Assembly (NCBI RefSeq): GCF_900103845.1
Contig: NZ_FNIJ01000001.1
Location: 429,659 to 493,658, forward strand
Origin: Pseudomonas jinjuensis
GTDB lineage: Bacteria > Pseudomonadota > Gammaproteobacteria > Pseudomonadales > Pseudomonadaceae
Direction of reading: 5' to 3'
Length of the DNA stretch: 64,000 nucleotides
Made by a program: the position numbers and the translations under genes. The first letter of the stretch is position 1, and every line of letters starts with the position of its first letter. This document shows, piece by piece, positions 31,814 through 40,367 of this stretch. The notes beneath the pieces are model-generated. The model did not search any database and was not told the DNA's origin. It worked only from the letters and a program-made list of their open reading frames with translations.

Positions 31814-32827
31814 ATGAGCTTCCAGATCGCACTGAACTTCGAAGACGGCGTCACCCGCTTCATCGACGCCAACGCCGGCGAGACCGTGGCCGATGCGGCC
31901 TACCGCCAGGGCGTGAACATCCCGCTGGACTGCCGCGACGGCGCCTGCGGCACCTGCAAGTGCTTCGCCGAGGCGGGGCGCTACGACATGGGCGACAACT
32001 TCATCGAGGACGCCCTGACCGAGGACGAAGCCGCCCAGGGCTACGTGCTGACCTGCCAGATGCGCGCCGAGAGCGACTGCGTGGTGCGCGTGCCGGCCTC
32101 GTCCGACGTCTGCAAGACCCAGAAGTCCAGCTTCGAAGCAAGCATCAGCGCGGTTCGCCAGCTGTCCGAGAGCACCATCGCGCTGTCGATCAAGGGCGAG
32201 TCGCTGAGCAGGCTGGCCTTCCTGCCGGGGCAGTACGTCAACCTGCAGGTCCCGGGCAGCGCCGAAACCCGCGCCTATTCCTTCAGCTCGCTGCAGAAGG
32301 ACGGCGAGGTCAGCTTCCTGATCCGCAACGTGCCGGGCGGCCTGATGAGCAGCTTCCTCACCGGTCTTGCGAAAGCCGGCGATTCAATGACCCTGGCCGG
32401 CCCGCTGGGCAGCTTCTACCTGCGCGAGATCAAGCGTCCTCTGCTGCTGCTGGCCGGCGGCACGGGTCTGGCGCCGTTCACCGCGATGCTGGAGAAGATC
32501 GCCGCGCAGGGCAGCGAGTACCCGCTGCACCTGATCTACGGCGTGACCAACGACTTCGACCTGGTGGAAATGGACCGCCTGGCCGACTTCGCCGCACGCA
32601 TCCCCAACTTCACCTGGAGCGCCTGCGTCGCCAACCCGGAAAGCAGCTACCCGCAGAAGGGCTACGTGACCCAGCACATCACGCCTGCGCACCTCAACGG
32701 CGGCGACGTCGACGTCTACCTCTGCGGCCCGCCGCCGATGGTGGAAGCGGTCAGCCAGTACATCCGCGAGCAGGGCGTCCAGCCGGCGAATTTCTATTAC
32801 GAGAAGTTCGCGGCGAGCGCGGCCTGA
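31814..32827 (+). CDS. benC: Benzoate 1,2-dioxygenase electron transfer component
   Basis: A 337-residue reductase. The N-terminal plant-type [2Fe-2S] ferredoxin domain carries CRDGACGTCKC and a later TCQMR cysteine. An FAD-binding domain follows (PGQYVNLQVPG with RAYSFSS) and an NADH-binding domain (LLLAGGTGLAPF, YLCGPPPMV). It moves electrons from NADH to the BenAB Rieske centre. Start ATG 31814 has GAGGTGA about 6 bases upstream; the frame extends to a GTG at 31805. Confidence 0.96.
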   Translation: MSFQIALNFEDGVTRFIDANAGETVADAAYRQGVNIPLDCRDGACGTCKCFAEAGRYDMGDNFIEDALTEDEAAQGYVLTCQMRAESDCVVRVPASSDVCKTQKSSFEASISAVRQLSESTIALSIKGESLSRLAFLPGQYVNLQVPGSAETRAYSFSSLQKDGEVSFLIRNVPGGLMSSFLTGLAKAGDSMTLAGPLGSFYLREIKRPLLLLAGGTGLAPFTAMLEKIAAQGSEYPLHLIYGVTNDFDLVEMDRLADFAARIPNFTWSACVANPESSYPQKGYVTQHITPAHLNGGDVDVYLCGPPPMVEAVSQYIREQGVQPANFYYEKFAASAA

Positions 32828-32851
32828 CAGGAGTTCTGCGGGGTCTCCGCA

Positions 32852-32927
32852 GGATGGGTTGAGCTTGCGAAACCCATCGATTCCCGCGCCATGCGGCATG
32901 GGTATCGCTTCGCTCAACCCATCCTAC
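32852..32927. repeat. Inverted repeat pair, type B (GGATGGGTTGAGC family)
   Basis: A left half beginning GGATGGGTTGAGC (32852) with AACCCATCGAT, and a right half ending GCTCAACCCATCCTAC (32927), face each other and could fold into a long hairpin. The same pair occurs at 33872-33944, 41680-41760 and 43227-43306. This copy starts 25 bases after the benC stop. Confidence 0.8.
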
Positions 32928-32973
32928 GGGGCGGTTTATTGGATCCCCGCATGGGCGGGGATGACGGGCTCTT

Positions 32974-33040
32974 GTAGGAGCGGGCCATGCCCGCGAATGA
33001 CACCACGCCGATGTTGGTCGCGGGCATGGCCCGCTCCTAC
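32974..33040. repeat. REP inverted pair (REPIN) between benC and benD
   Basis: Forward REP core at 32974-32996 and its exact complement at 33018-33040 form a doublet with a 21-base centre. With the type B repeat just before, it fills the 247-base benC-benD gap, which is unusually long inside a ben operon. Confidence 0.9.
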
Positions 33041-33074
33041 AGCAATCATCGCCGCACCAATCAATGAGGTTGCC

Positions 33075-33851
33075 ATGAGCAAGAGATTCGAAAACAAGAT
33101 CGCCCTGGTCACCGGCGCCGCCCAGGGCATCGGCCGGCGGGTCGCCGAGCGGCTGCTGGAAGAGGGCGCGCGGCTGGTGGCGGTGGACCGCTCCGAGCTG
33201 GTCCATGAGCTGCTCGACCAGCTGGGCCAGGACGGCAGGGTGCTGACCCTGACCGCCGACCTGGAACGCTTCGCCGAGTGCCAGCGCGTGGTCGACGAGG
33301 CCGTGCAGCGCTTCGGACGGCTGGACATCCTGGTCAACAACGTCGGCGGGACCATCTGGGCCAAGCCGTTCGAGCACTACCAGGAACACGAGATCGAGGC
33401 CGAAGTGCGCCGCTCGCTGTTCCCCACCCTATGGTGCTGCCGCGCGGCGCTGGTGCCGATGCTGGAGCAGGGCAGCGGCGCCATCGTCAACGTTTCCTCC
33501 ATCGCCACCCGCGGCGTGAACCGCGTGCCCTACGGCGCGGCCAAGGGCGGGGTGAACGCGCTGACCGCCTGCCTGGCCTTCGAGACCGCCGAGCGCGGCA
33601 TCCGCGTCAACGCCACCGCACCGGGCGGCACCGAGGCGCCGCCGCGGCGTATTCCGCGCAACGCCGCCGAGCAGAGCGCGGAGGAGAAGGTCTGGTACCA
33701 GCAGATCGTCGACCAAACCGTCGACAGCAGCCTGATGAAACGCTACGGGACCATCGACGAGCAGGCCGGGGCGATCCTCTTCCTGGCCTCCGACGAGGCC
33801 TCCTACATCACCGGCGTCACGCTGCCGGTGGGTGGCGGGGACCTCGGGTAA
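33075..33851 (+). CDS. benD: 1,6-dihydroxycyclohexa-2,4-diene-1-carboxylate dehydrogenase
   Basis: A 258-residue SDR that oxidatively decarboxylates the benzoate cis-diol to catechol with NAD. It shows TGAAQGIGRR (nucleotide binding), NNVGG, NVSSIATRG and YGAAKGG (catalytic Ser, Tyr, Lys), and ends LPVGGGDLG. It is the last step of the ben-encoded upper pathway. The start MSKRFENKIALVTGA has GAGG 7 bases upstream. Repeats separate it from benC and from benK. Confidence 0.95.
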   Translation: MSKRFENKIALVTGAAQGIGRRVAERLLEEGARLVAVDRSELVHELLDQLGQDGRVLTLTADLERFAECQRVVDEAVQRFGRLDILVNNVGGTIWAKPFEHYQEHEIEAEVRRSLFPTLWCCRAALVPMLEQGSGAIVNVSSIATRGVNRVPYGAAKGGVNALTACLAFETAERGIRVNATAPGGTEAPPRRIPRNAAEQSAEEKVWYQQIVDQTVDSSLMKRYGTIDEQAGAILFLASDEASYITGVTLPVGGGDLG

Positions 33852-33871
33852 CACGCCATTCGTGATTCGTG

Positions 33872-33944
33872 GGATGGGTTGAGCCGTAGGCGATACCCAT
33901 CACGCCCCGGATCGATGGGTATCGCTGCGCTCAACCCATCCTAC
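33872..33944. repeat. Inverted repeat pair, type B
   Basis: Left half 33872-33901 (GGATGGGTTGAGCC to GATACCCATC) and right half 33914-33944 (GATGGGTATCGC to AACCCATCCTAC) form a near-perfect inverted pair 20 bases after benD. Same family as 32852-32927. Confidence 0.85.
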
Positions 33945-33984
33945 GGGTGGCATGGGCTACGGCTCGGCCAAACGGTTTCTACAC

Positions 33985-33998
33985 AACAAAAACAAGAG
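33985..33998 (+). promoter_or_regulatory. Hfq/Crc-type CA motif before benK
   Basis: AACAAAAACAAGAG holds two overlapping matches to AANAANAA and covers the likely ribosome binding region (AAGAG) of benK. Confidence 0.6.
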
Positions 33999-34007
33999 AC
34001 AGATGCC

Positions 34008-35345
34008 ATGCGAAAAATCGACGTGAACCAGATCATCGACAACGCGCGCTTCAACCGCTTCCACTGGATGGTGATGTGCCTGTGCGCGTTGCTGCTCATC
34101 TTCGACGGCTACGACCTGTTCATCTACGGCGTGGTCCTGCCGGTGCTGATGAAGGAATGGGGCCTGACCCCGCTGCAGGCCGGCGCCCTCGGCAGCTATG
34201 CGCTGTTCGGCATGATGTTCGGCGCGCTGGCGTTCGGCAGCCTGGCCGACAGGATCGGCCGCAGGAAGGGCATTGCCATCTGCTTCGCGCTGTTCAGCGG
34301 CGCGACCATCCTCAACGGCTTCGCCAGCGGCCCGACCGAGTTCGGCATCTGCCGCTTCGTCGCCGGCCTCGGCTGCGGCGGGCTGATGCCCAACGCGGTG
34401 GCGCTGATGAATGAGTACGCGCCGAAGAAACTGCGCAGCACCCTGGTCGCCATCATGTTCAGCGGCTACTCGCTGGGCGGCATGCTCTCGGCCGGCATCG
34501 GCATCTACATGCTGCCGCGCTTCGGCTGGCAGGCGATGTTCTTCGCCGCCGCGCTGCCGCTGCTCCTGCTGCCGGTGATCCTGTATTTCCTGCCTGAATC
34601 CGTCGGCTTCCTGCTGCGCCAGGGCCGCAAGGACAAGGCTCGCGCCATCCTCGGCCGGGTCGACGAAAGCCGCGCGCTGCAGGCTGACGACGTGCTGGAA
34701 ATGGCCGACACCAAGGGCAAGGGCGTCGCCGTCCTCGAACTGTTCCGCGAGGGTCGCGCCGTGCGCACCCTGTCGATCTGGGTGGCGTTCTTCTGCTGCC
34801 TGCTGATGGTCTACGCGCTCAGCTCCTGGCTGCCGAAGCTGATGGCCAGCGCCGGCTACAGCCTGGGTTCGAGCCTGTCGTTCCTGCTCGCGCTGAACTT
34901 CGGCGGAATGTTCGGCGCCATCTTCGGTGGCTGGCTGGGCGACCGCTTCAACCTGGTCAAGGTGATGGTCGGCTTCTTCGCCCTGGCCGCCGCGTCGATC
35001 AGCCTGCTCGGCTACAACAGCCCGACCCCGGTGCTCTACCTGCTGATCTTCGTTGCCGGCGCCACCACCATCGGCACGCAGATCCTGCTCTATGCCGGCG
35101 CCGCGCAACTCTACGGCCTGACCATCCGCTCCACCGGCCTCGGCTGGGCCTCCGGCGTCGGCCGCAACGGCGCCATCGTCGGCCCGCTGCTGGGTGGCGC
35201 GCTGATGGGCATCAACCTGCCGCTGCAGATGAACTTCATGGCGTTCGCCATCCCCGGCGCCGTCGCTGCCCTGGCCATGCTCGTCTACCTCGCCAGCGAG
35301 CGCCGCAGCGCGCTGCCCGCGGCGCTGGTGGCGGCCAAGGCCTGA
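34008..35345 (+). CDS. benK: Benzoate MFS transporter
   Basis: A 445-residue major facilitator of the aromatic acid:H+ symporter family, with about 12 membrane helices. The AAHS signature is present: FDGYDLFIYGVVLPVLM in helix 1, then GSLADRIGRRKG in the first cytoplasmic loop. It takes up benzoate by proton symport. The start MRKIDVNQIIDNARFNRFHW is typical for BenK. It is codirectional with ben genes, with benE 77 bases downstream. Confidence 0.92.
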   Translation: MRKIDVNQIIDNARFNRFHWMVMCLCALLLIFDGYDLFIYGVVLPVLMKEWGLTPLQAGALGSYALFGMMFGALAFGSLADRIGRRKGIAICFALFSGATILNGFASGPTEFGICRFVAGLGCGGLMPNAVALMNEYAPKKLRSTLVAIMFSGYSLGGMLSAGIGIYMLPRFGWQAMFFAAALPLLLLPVILYFLPESVGFLLRQGRKDKARAILGRVDESRALQADDVLEMADTKGKGVAVLELFREGRAVRTLSIWVAFFCCLLMVYALSSWLPKLMASAGYSLGSSLSFLLALNFGGMFGAIFGGWLGDRFNLVKVMVGFFALAAASISLLGYNSPTPVLYLLIFVAGATTIGTQILLYAGAAQLYGLTIRSTGLGWASGVGRNGAIVGPLLGGALMGINLPLQMNFMAFAIPGAVAALAMLVYLASERRSALPAALVAAKA

Positions 35346-35422
35346 CCGGCATCCACCCGGGAGCGGGTCCGCCGGATTCGCTCCCGTTTCACAACCGAGG
35401 CCGAAGCGTCCTGCGAGGTTCC

Positions 35423-36640
35423 ATGAAAGCCCTGCTGCGTGATTTCTCCTTGTCCGCCCTGATCGCGGGGATGATCGCCACGCTGATTTCCTATGCCGGG
35501 CCGCTGGTGATCATCTTCCAGGCGGCGGACAGCGCGAAGCTGTCCCACGAACTGCTGTCGTCCTGGGTCTGGGCGATCTCCATCGGCAGCGCGGCGCTCG
35601 GCATCCTGCTCAGCCTGCGCTACCGGGTGCCGGTGGTGATCGCCTGGTCGATCCCGGGCTCGGCGCTGCTGGTTTCCATGCTGCCGGAGATCGGCCTGAA
35701 CCAGGCCATCGGCGCCTACCTGGTGGCCAACCTGATCCTGCTGGCGATCGGCCTCAGCGGCGCCTTCGACCGCATCATCGCCCGCCTGCCGGGCTCCATC
35801 GCCGCCGGCATGCAGGCCGGCATCCTGTTCAGCTTCGGCGCCCAGGTGTTCCGCTCGCTGCCGGCGCAGCCGCTGCTGGTGCTGGCGATGTTCGCCGTCT
35901 ACGTGCTGATGCGCCGCCTGATGCCGCGCTACGCGGTGATGGCGGTGCTGCTGGTCGGCCTATCGATCACCGTGCTCGGCGGCGGTTTCCGCAGCGAGGC
36001 GCTGGTGTTCGGCCTCGCCACGCCACAATGGATCGCCCCCGAATTCAGCCTGAACGCCACCCTCAACCTGGCGCTGCCGCTGGTGCTGGTGGCGCTCACC
36101 GGACAGTTCATGCCGGGCATGGCGGTGCTGCGCAACGCCGGCTACCAGACGCCGGCCAGTCCACTGGTCAGCGCCAGCGCGGTGGGCGGGGCGCTGCTGG
36201 CGCCGTTCGGCTGCCACGGCCTGAACCTGGCGGCGGTCACCGCCAGCCTCTGCACCAGCGCCGAGGCCCACGAAGACCCGCGGCGCCGCTACGTGGCGGC
36301 GCTGTCCGGCAGTGTCCTGTACCTGGCGTTCGGCATCGGCGGCGCGACCCTGGTGTCGCTGTTCGCCGCCTTCCCGGCCGAACTGATCGCGGCACTGGCC
36401 GGCCTGGCGCTGTTCGGCGCCATCAGCGAGGCGTTGAGCCGCAGCGCGATGGTGCCCGCCGAACGCGACGCCGGGCTGTTCACCTTCCTGGTCACCGCCT
36501 CGGGGGTGTCCTTCCTCGGCCTGTCGTCGGCGTTCTGGGGGCTGGCGTTCGGCCTGGGCGCCCATGTGCTGGCGCGGGCGCGCCTGCCGCAGCCGGCAGC
36601 GCGGGAATGGCCGGCGGCGAAGGACGGCGCGGGCGAATGA
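35423..36640 (+). CDS. benE: Benzoate/H+ symporter BenE
   Basis: A 405-residue BenE family membrane protein with about 11-12 hydrophobic helices, starting MKALLRDFSLSALIAGMIATLISYAGP. The mid-protein GGALLAPFGCHGLNLAAVTASLCTS-type segment is split over a conserved helix pair. It is a second uptake system for benzoate besides BenK. The convergent catR gene ends only 8 bases away, with no room for a separate terminator. Confidence 0.92.
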   Translation: MKALLRDFSLSALIAGMIATLISYAGPLVIIFQAADSAKLSHELLSSWVWAISIGSAALGILLSLRYRVPVVIAWSIPGSALLVSMLPEIGLNQAIGAYLVANLILLAIGLSGAFDRIIARLPGSIAAGMQAGILFSFGAQVFRSLPAQPLLVLAMFAVYVLMRRLMPRYAVMAVLLVGLSITVLGGGFRSEALVFGLATPQWIAPEFSLNATLNLALPLVLVALTGQFMPGMAVLRNAGYQTPASPLVSASAVGGALLAPFGCHGLNLAAVTASLCTSAEAHEDPRRRYVAALSGSVLYLAFGIGGATLVSLFAAFPAELIAALAGLALFGAISEALSRSAMVPAERDAGLFTFLVTASGVSFLGLSSAFWGLAFGLGAHVLARARLPQPAAREWPAAKDGAGE

Positions 36641-36648
36641 ATGTCCTG

Positions 36649-37521
36649 TCAGCCCCGCGCCCGCTCGATCAGCTCCAGGCAGCGCTGCACCAGGGTGCTG
36701 ACGTCGCCGGCGCGGCGGCTGAGGATGATCGGCGATACCGCTTCCGCTTCCAGCAGCGGCACATAGCCGATGTCCGGACGGTGCTGCTGCTGCACCGAGC
36801 CCGGCACCAGCGCCACGCCGAGGCCGGCGGCGACCAGGCCGATGGCGGTCTGCAGCTCGTTGGCCCACTGCGCCACGCGGATGCTCAGGCCATGGTTGGC
36901 GAACAGCGCCAGCACGTGGTCGGCATAGCTCGGCCGCGGATTGGCCGGGTAGAGCACGAAGGCTTCCCGCGACAGCCGCTCCAGGCTGACCGGCTGGCCG
37001 AGCAGCGGATGGCCGGTGGGCAGCGCGGCGACCAGCGGGTCTTCACTGAGCACCTGCTGGAGGATCATGGGGTCGTCGATGCGGATGCGGCCGAAGCCGA
37101 TGTCGATGCGCCCGCTCTTCAGCGCCTCGACCTGCTGCAGGGTGGTCATTTCCTGCAGGCCGAGCTCCAGGTCGCTGTCGGCGCGCAGCTGGCGGATCAG
37201 TTCCGGCAGCACGTCGTACAGGGTCGACGGGGCGAAGCCGATGCCCAGCCACTGGCGCTGGCCGCGGCCGATGCGGCGGGTGCTGTCGCAGATGCTGTCG
37301 AGCTGTTGCAGCAGGGTGCCGCTCTGCTCGTAGAAGAAGCGCCCGGCCTCGGTCAGGCGCAGCGGCCGGCCGCGCTCCAGCAGTTCCACGCCGAGCAGGT
37401 CCTCGAGCTGCTGGATCTGCCGGCTGAGGGGCGGCTGGGCGATGTGCAGGCGCTCCGCCGCGCGGGTGAAGTTGAGGGTTTCCGCGACTTCCTTGAAGTA
37501 GCGCAGGTGTCTCAGCTCCAT
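36649..37521 (-). CDS. catR: LysR-type regulator of catechol catabolism CatR
   Basis: A 290-residue LysR-type activator. The N-terminal winged helix-turn-helix (MELRHLRYFKEVAETLNFTR, then AQPPLSRQIQQLEDLLGVELLER) is nearly that of CatR/BenM. The C-terminal domain binds cis,cis-muconate in the family. It is divergent from catB across 150 bases containing CatR-type palindromes, one overlapping its own ribosome binding site, so autorepression and muconate-dependent activation of catBCA are inferred. Confidence 0.92.
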   Translation of the reverse strand: MELRHLRYFKEVAETLNFTRAAERLHIAQPPLSRQIQQLEDLLGVELLERGRPLRLTEAGRFFYEQSGTLLQQLDSICDSTRRIGRGQRQWLGIGFAPSTLYDVLPELIRQLRADSDLELGLQEMTTLQQVEALKSGRIDIGFGRIRIDDPMILQQVLSEDPLVAALPTGHPLLGQPVSLERLSREAFVLYPANPRPSYADHVLALFANHGLSIRVAQWANELQTAIGLVAAGLGVALVPGSVQQQHRPDIGYVPLLEAEAVSPIILSRRAGDVSTLVQRCLELIERARG

Positions 37522-37522
37522 G

Positions 37523-37573
37523 ATACCTCCAGGGTATGGAATCAGACTGAGGTGATATTGGACTCCAGAGTCC
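37523..37573. promoter_or_regulatory. Likely CatR operators between catR and catB
   Basis: Two palindromes lie in the catR-catB gap. ATACC-TCCAG-GGTAT (37523-37537) is a T-N11-A LysR site and contains the catR ribosome binding site. GGACTC-CA-GAGTCC (37560-37573) is a perfect 14-base palindrome centred about 36 bases away. The pair resembles the repression and activation binding sites described for P. putida catBC. Exact promoter elements could not be fixed. Confidence 0.7.
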
Positions 37574-37661
37574 TTGTAGCGCAATCCTTGGGTCAGAAGG
37601 AAAAGAACCCAAAAGGTATCGCAACCCGGGCCTGGCCCGATTGCCTGGACCACAACTTCGG

Positions 37662-37669
37662 AACAAGAA
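37662..37669 (+). promoter_or_regulatory. Hfq/Crc-type CA motif before catB
   Basis: AACAAGAA, a perfect AANAANAA, ends two bases before the catB ATG and takes the place of an ordinary Shine-Dalgarno sequence. Confidence 0.65.
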
Positions 37670-37671
37670 AC

Positions 37672-38793
37672 ATGCCTAGCGCCGTCATCGAAAGCCTCGA
37701 GTCGATCATCGTCGACCTGCCAACCATCCGCCCGCACAAGCTGGCGATGCACACCATGCAGAACCAGACCCTGGTGATCATCCGCCTGCGCTGCTCGGAT
37801 GGCATCGAGGGCATCGGCGAGTCGACCACCATCGGCGGCCTGTCCTACGGCAACGAAAGCCCGGAAAGCATCAAGCGGAACATCGACAGCCACCTGGCGC
37901 CGGCGCTGCTCGGCATGGACGCGGGCAACATCAACGCGGCCATGCAGAAGCTGGACAAGATCGCCAAGGGCAACACCTTCGCCAAGTCCGGCATCGAGAG
38001 CGCGCTGCTCGACGCCCAGGGCAAGCGCCTCGGCCTGCCGGTCAGCGAACTGCTCGGCGGCCGCGTGCGCGACAGCCTGGAAGTGGCCTGGACGCTGGCC
38101 TCCGGCGATACCGCCCGCGACATCGCCGAAGCCGAGCACATGCTGGAGATCCGCCGCCATCGCATCTTCAAGCTGAAGATCGGCGCCAATCCGCTGGAGC
38201 AGGACCTCAGGCACGTCGTCGCGATCAAGAAGGCCCTCGGCGATCACGCCAGCGTGCGCGTCGACGTCAACCAGTACTGGGACGAATCCCAGGCCATCCG
38301 TGGTTGCCAGGTGCTCGGCGAGAACGGCATCGACCTGATCGAACAGCCCATTTCTCGCATCAACCGTGGTGGGCAGATCCGCCTGAACCAGCGCAGCCCG
38401 GCGCCGATCATGGCCGACGAATCCATCGAGAGCGTCGAGGACGCCTTCAGCCTCGCCGCCGACGGCGCGGCCAGCGTGTTCGCCCTGAAGATCGCCAAGA
38501 ACGGCGGCCCCCGCGCCGTGCTGCGCACCGCGCAGATCGCCGAGGCGGCCGGCATCGCCCTGTACGGCGGGACCATGCTGGAAGGTGCCATCGGCACCCT
38601 GGCCTCGGCGCATGCCTTCCTCACCCTGAACAAGCTGACCTGGGCCACCGAACTGTTCGGCCCGCTGCTGCTGACCGAGGAGATCGTTACCGAGGCGCCG
38701 GTCTACCGCGACTTCCAGCTGCACGTGCCGCGCACCCCCGGCCTTGGCCTGAGTCTCGACGAAGAGCGCCTGGCGCGCTTCCGTCGCCCCTGA
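37672..38793 (+). CDS. catB: Muconate cycloisomerase I
   Basis: A 373-residue enolase-superfamily enzyme that converts cis,cis-muconate to (+)-muconolactone. It has KLKIG with the catalytic lysines, VRVDVNQYW (metal Asp), DLIEQPIS (metal Glu) and MADES (metal Asp), and a C-terminal KIAKNGG lysine. Length is normal. First gene of catBCA, divergent from catR. Confidence 0.96.
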   Translation: MPSAVIESLESIIVDLPTIRPHKLAMHTMQNQTLVIIRLRCSDGIEGIGESTTIGGLSYGNESPESIKRNIDSHLAPALLGMDAGNINAAMQKLDKIAKGNTFAKSGIESALLDAQGKRLGLPVSELLGGRVRDSLEVAWTLASGDTARDIAEAEHMLEIRRHRIFKLKIGANPLEQDLRHVVAIKKALGDHASVRVDVNQYWDESQAIRGCQVLGENGIDLIEQPISRINRGGQIRLNQRSPAPIMADESIESVEDAFSLAADGAASVFALKIAKNGGPRAVLRTAQIAEAAGIALYGGTMLEGAIGTLASAHAFLTLNKLTWATELFGPLLLTEEIVTEAPVYRDFQLHVPRTPGLGLSLDEERLARFRRP

Positions 38794-38834
38794 TCGCTCT
38801 TGTTTCCCTGCATGCCCGATAGAGGAGAAAACCG

Positions 38835-39125
38835 ATGCTGTTCCACGTGAAGATGACCGTGAAGCTGCCGGTCGACATGGACCCGGCCAAGGCCGCCCAG
38901 CTCAAGGCCGACGAGAAGGAACTGGCCCAGCGCCTGCAGCGCGAGGGCAAGTGGCGCCACCTGTGGCGCATCGCCGGTCACTACGCCAACTACAGCGTGT
39001 TCGACCTCGCCAGCGTCGAGGAACTACACGACACGCTGATGCAGCTGCCGCTGTTCCCCTACATGGAGATCGAGGTCGACGGGCTCTGCCGCCATCCGTC
39101 CTCGATCCACTCCGACGACCGCTGA
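38835..39125 (+). CDS. catC: Muconolactone delta-isomerase
   Basis: A 96-residue CatC that isomerises muconolactone to 3-oxoadipate enol-lactone. It starts MLFHVKMTVKLPVDMDP and contains the conserved WRIAGHYANYSVFDL and LPLFPYMEIEV segments. Ribosome site GAGGAGA is 7 bases upstream. Second gene of catBCA. Confidence 0.96.
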   Translation: MLFHVKMTVKLPVDMDPAKAAQLKADEKELAQRLQREGKWRHLWRIAGHYANYSVFDLASVEELHDTLMQLPLFPYMEIEVDGLCRHPSSIHSDDR

Positions 39126-39151
39126 TTCTCACCAGATAAAGACACCCGGAC

Positions 39152-39159
39152 AAAAACAA
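39152..39159 (+). promoter_or_regulatory. Hfq/Crc-type CA motif before catA
   Basis: AAAAACAA matches AANAANAA and runs into the AAGAGG ribosome site of catA, 13 bases before the start codon. Confidence 0.65.
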
Positions 39160-39172
39160 GAGGCAAGCCATC

Positions 39173-40105
39173 ATGACCGTGAAGATTTCCCACACTGCCG
39201 ACATCCAGAAGTTCTTCGAGGAAGCCGCCGGTTTCGGCAACGACCAGGGCAGCCCGCGTCTGAAGCGCATCGTCCTGCGCATCCTGCAGGACACCGCGAA
39301 GATCATCGAGGACCTGGAGGTCAGCGACGACGAGTTCTGGACCGCGGTGGACTACCTGAACCGCCTGGGCGGCAGGAACGAGGCGGGCCTGCTGGTGGCC
39401 GGCCTGGGCATCGAGCACTTCCTCGACCTGCTGCAGGACGCCAAGGACGAGCAGGCCGGCCTTACCGGCGGCACCCCGCGCACCATCGAAGGCCCGCTGT
39501 ACGTGGCCGGCGCGCCGCTCGCCGAGGGTGAAACCCGCATGGACGACGGCAGCGAGGAGGGCGTCGCCACCCCGATGTTCCTCGAAGGCCAGGTGCTCGA
39601 CCTCGACGGCAACCCCGTCGCCGGCGCCATCGTCGACCTGTGGCATGCCAACACCAAGGGCAACTACTCCTACTTCGACCAGAGCCAGTCCGAGTACAAC
39701 CTGCGCCGCCGCATCGTCACCGACGCCGAAGGCCGCTACCGCGCGCGCAGCATCGTGCCGTCCGGCTACGGCTGCAACCCGCAGGGCCCGACCCAGGAAT
39801 GCCTCGACCAGCTCGGCCGCCACGGCCAGCGTCCGGCGCACATCCACTTCTTCATCTCGGCGCCGGGCTATCGCCACCTGACCACCCAGATCAACCTGTC
39901 CGGCGACCAGTACCTGTGGGACGACTTCGCCTACGCCACCCGCGACGGGCTGGTCGGCGAGGTCGAGTTCCGCGAGGACGGCGCGCGTGGCGTGGCCGGC
40001 CGTTACGCCGAGCTGCAGTTCGACTTCCAGCTGCAGAAGGCCGCCGACGCCGAAGCCGAACAGCGCAGCCATCGCCCGCGCGCCCTGCAGGTGCAAGGCG
40101 CCTGA
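39173..40105 (+). CDS. catA: Catechol 1,2-dioxygenase
   Basis: A 310-residue intradiol dioxygenase that cleaves catechol to cis,cis-muconate with non-heme Fe(III). The iron ligands are visible as the tyrosine in TIEGPLYVAGAP, the tyrosine in IVPSGYGCNPQGP, and the two histidines in RPAHIHFF. An N-terminal helical dimerisation domain that binds phospholipid covers about 1-100. Last of catBCA, followed by a hairpin. Confidence 0.96.
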   Translation: MTVKISHTADIQKFFEEAAGFGNDQGSPRLKRIVLRILQDTAKIIEDLEVSDDEFWTAVDYLNRLGGRNEAGLLVAGLGIEHFLDLLQDAKDEQAGLTGGTPRTIEGPLYVAGAPLAEGETRMDDGSEEGVATPMFLEGQVLDLDGNPVAGAIVDLWHANTKGNYSYFDQSQSEYNLRRRIVTDAEGRYRARSIVPSGYGCNPQGPTQECLDQLGRHGQRPAHIHFFISAPGYRHLTTQINLSGDQYLWDDFAYATRDGLVGEVEFREDGARGVAGRYAELQFDFQLQKAADAEAEQRSHRPRALQVQGA

Positions 40106-40120
40106 GGCCGGCGAGCAGGA

Positions 40121-40145
40121 ACCTGCCGCCGCCCTGGCGGCAGGT
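40121..40145 (+). terminator. Hairpin after catA
   Basis: ACCTGCCGCC (40121-40130) and GGCGGCAGGT (40136-40145) form a perfect 10-bp stem with a 5-base loop, 16 bases after the catA stop. There is no T-tract; more GC-rich inverted repeats follow up to about 40277, so it may be part of a processing or termination region before the porin gene. Confidence 0.5.
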
Positions 40146-40349
40146 CATTGAGGTGGAACGGGGCGCGACCAGCGCACCGTAGCGAAGCAGGCGACCGGCC
40201 AGGCCGGACCGGTCGCCGAAGCCATAGACCGCCGGCGGGACGCCGGAGCACAACGAGGTGCGTCCCGCCGCCGGCTTGAAAACGGATCACTCCCAGCTCT
40301 GCGGATGCCGCGGCCTTCGGTCGCTCGGCAGGGAATCGTTTGTCCTAAT

Positions 40350-40357
40350 AAAAACAA
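40350..40357 (+). promoter_or_regulatory. Hfq/Crc-type CA motif before porin gene
   Basis: AAAAACAA matches AANAANAA and precedes AAGAG, the likely ribosome site, 11 bases before the porin ATG. Confidence 0.6.
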
Positions 40358-40367
40358 GAGCGACGAT

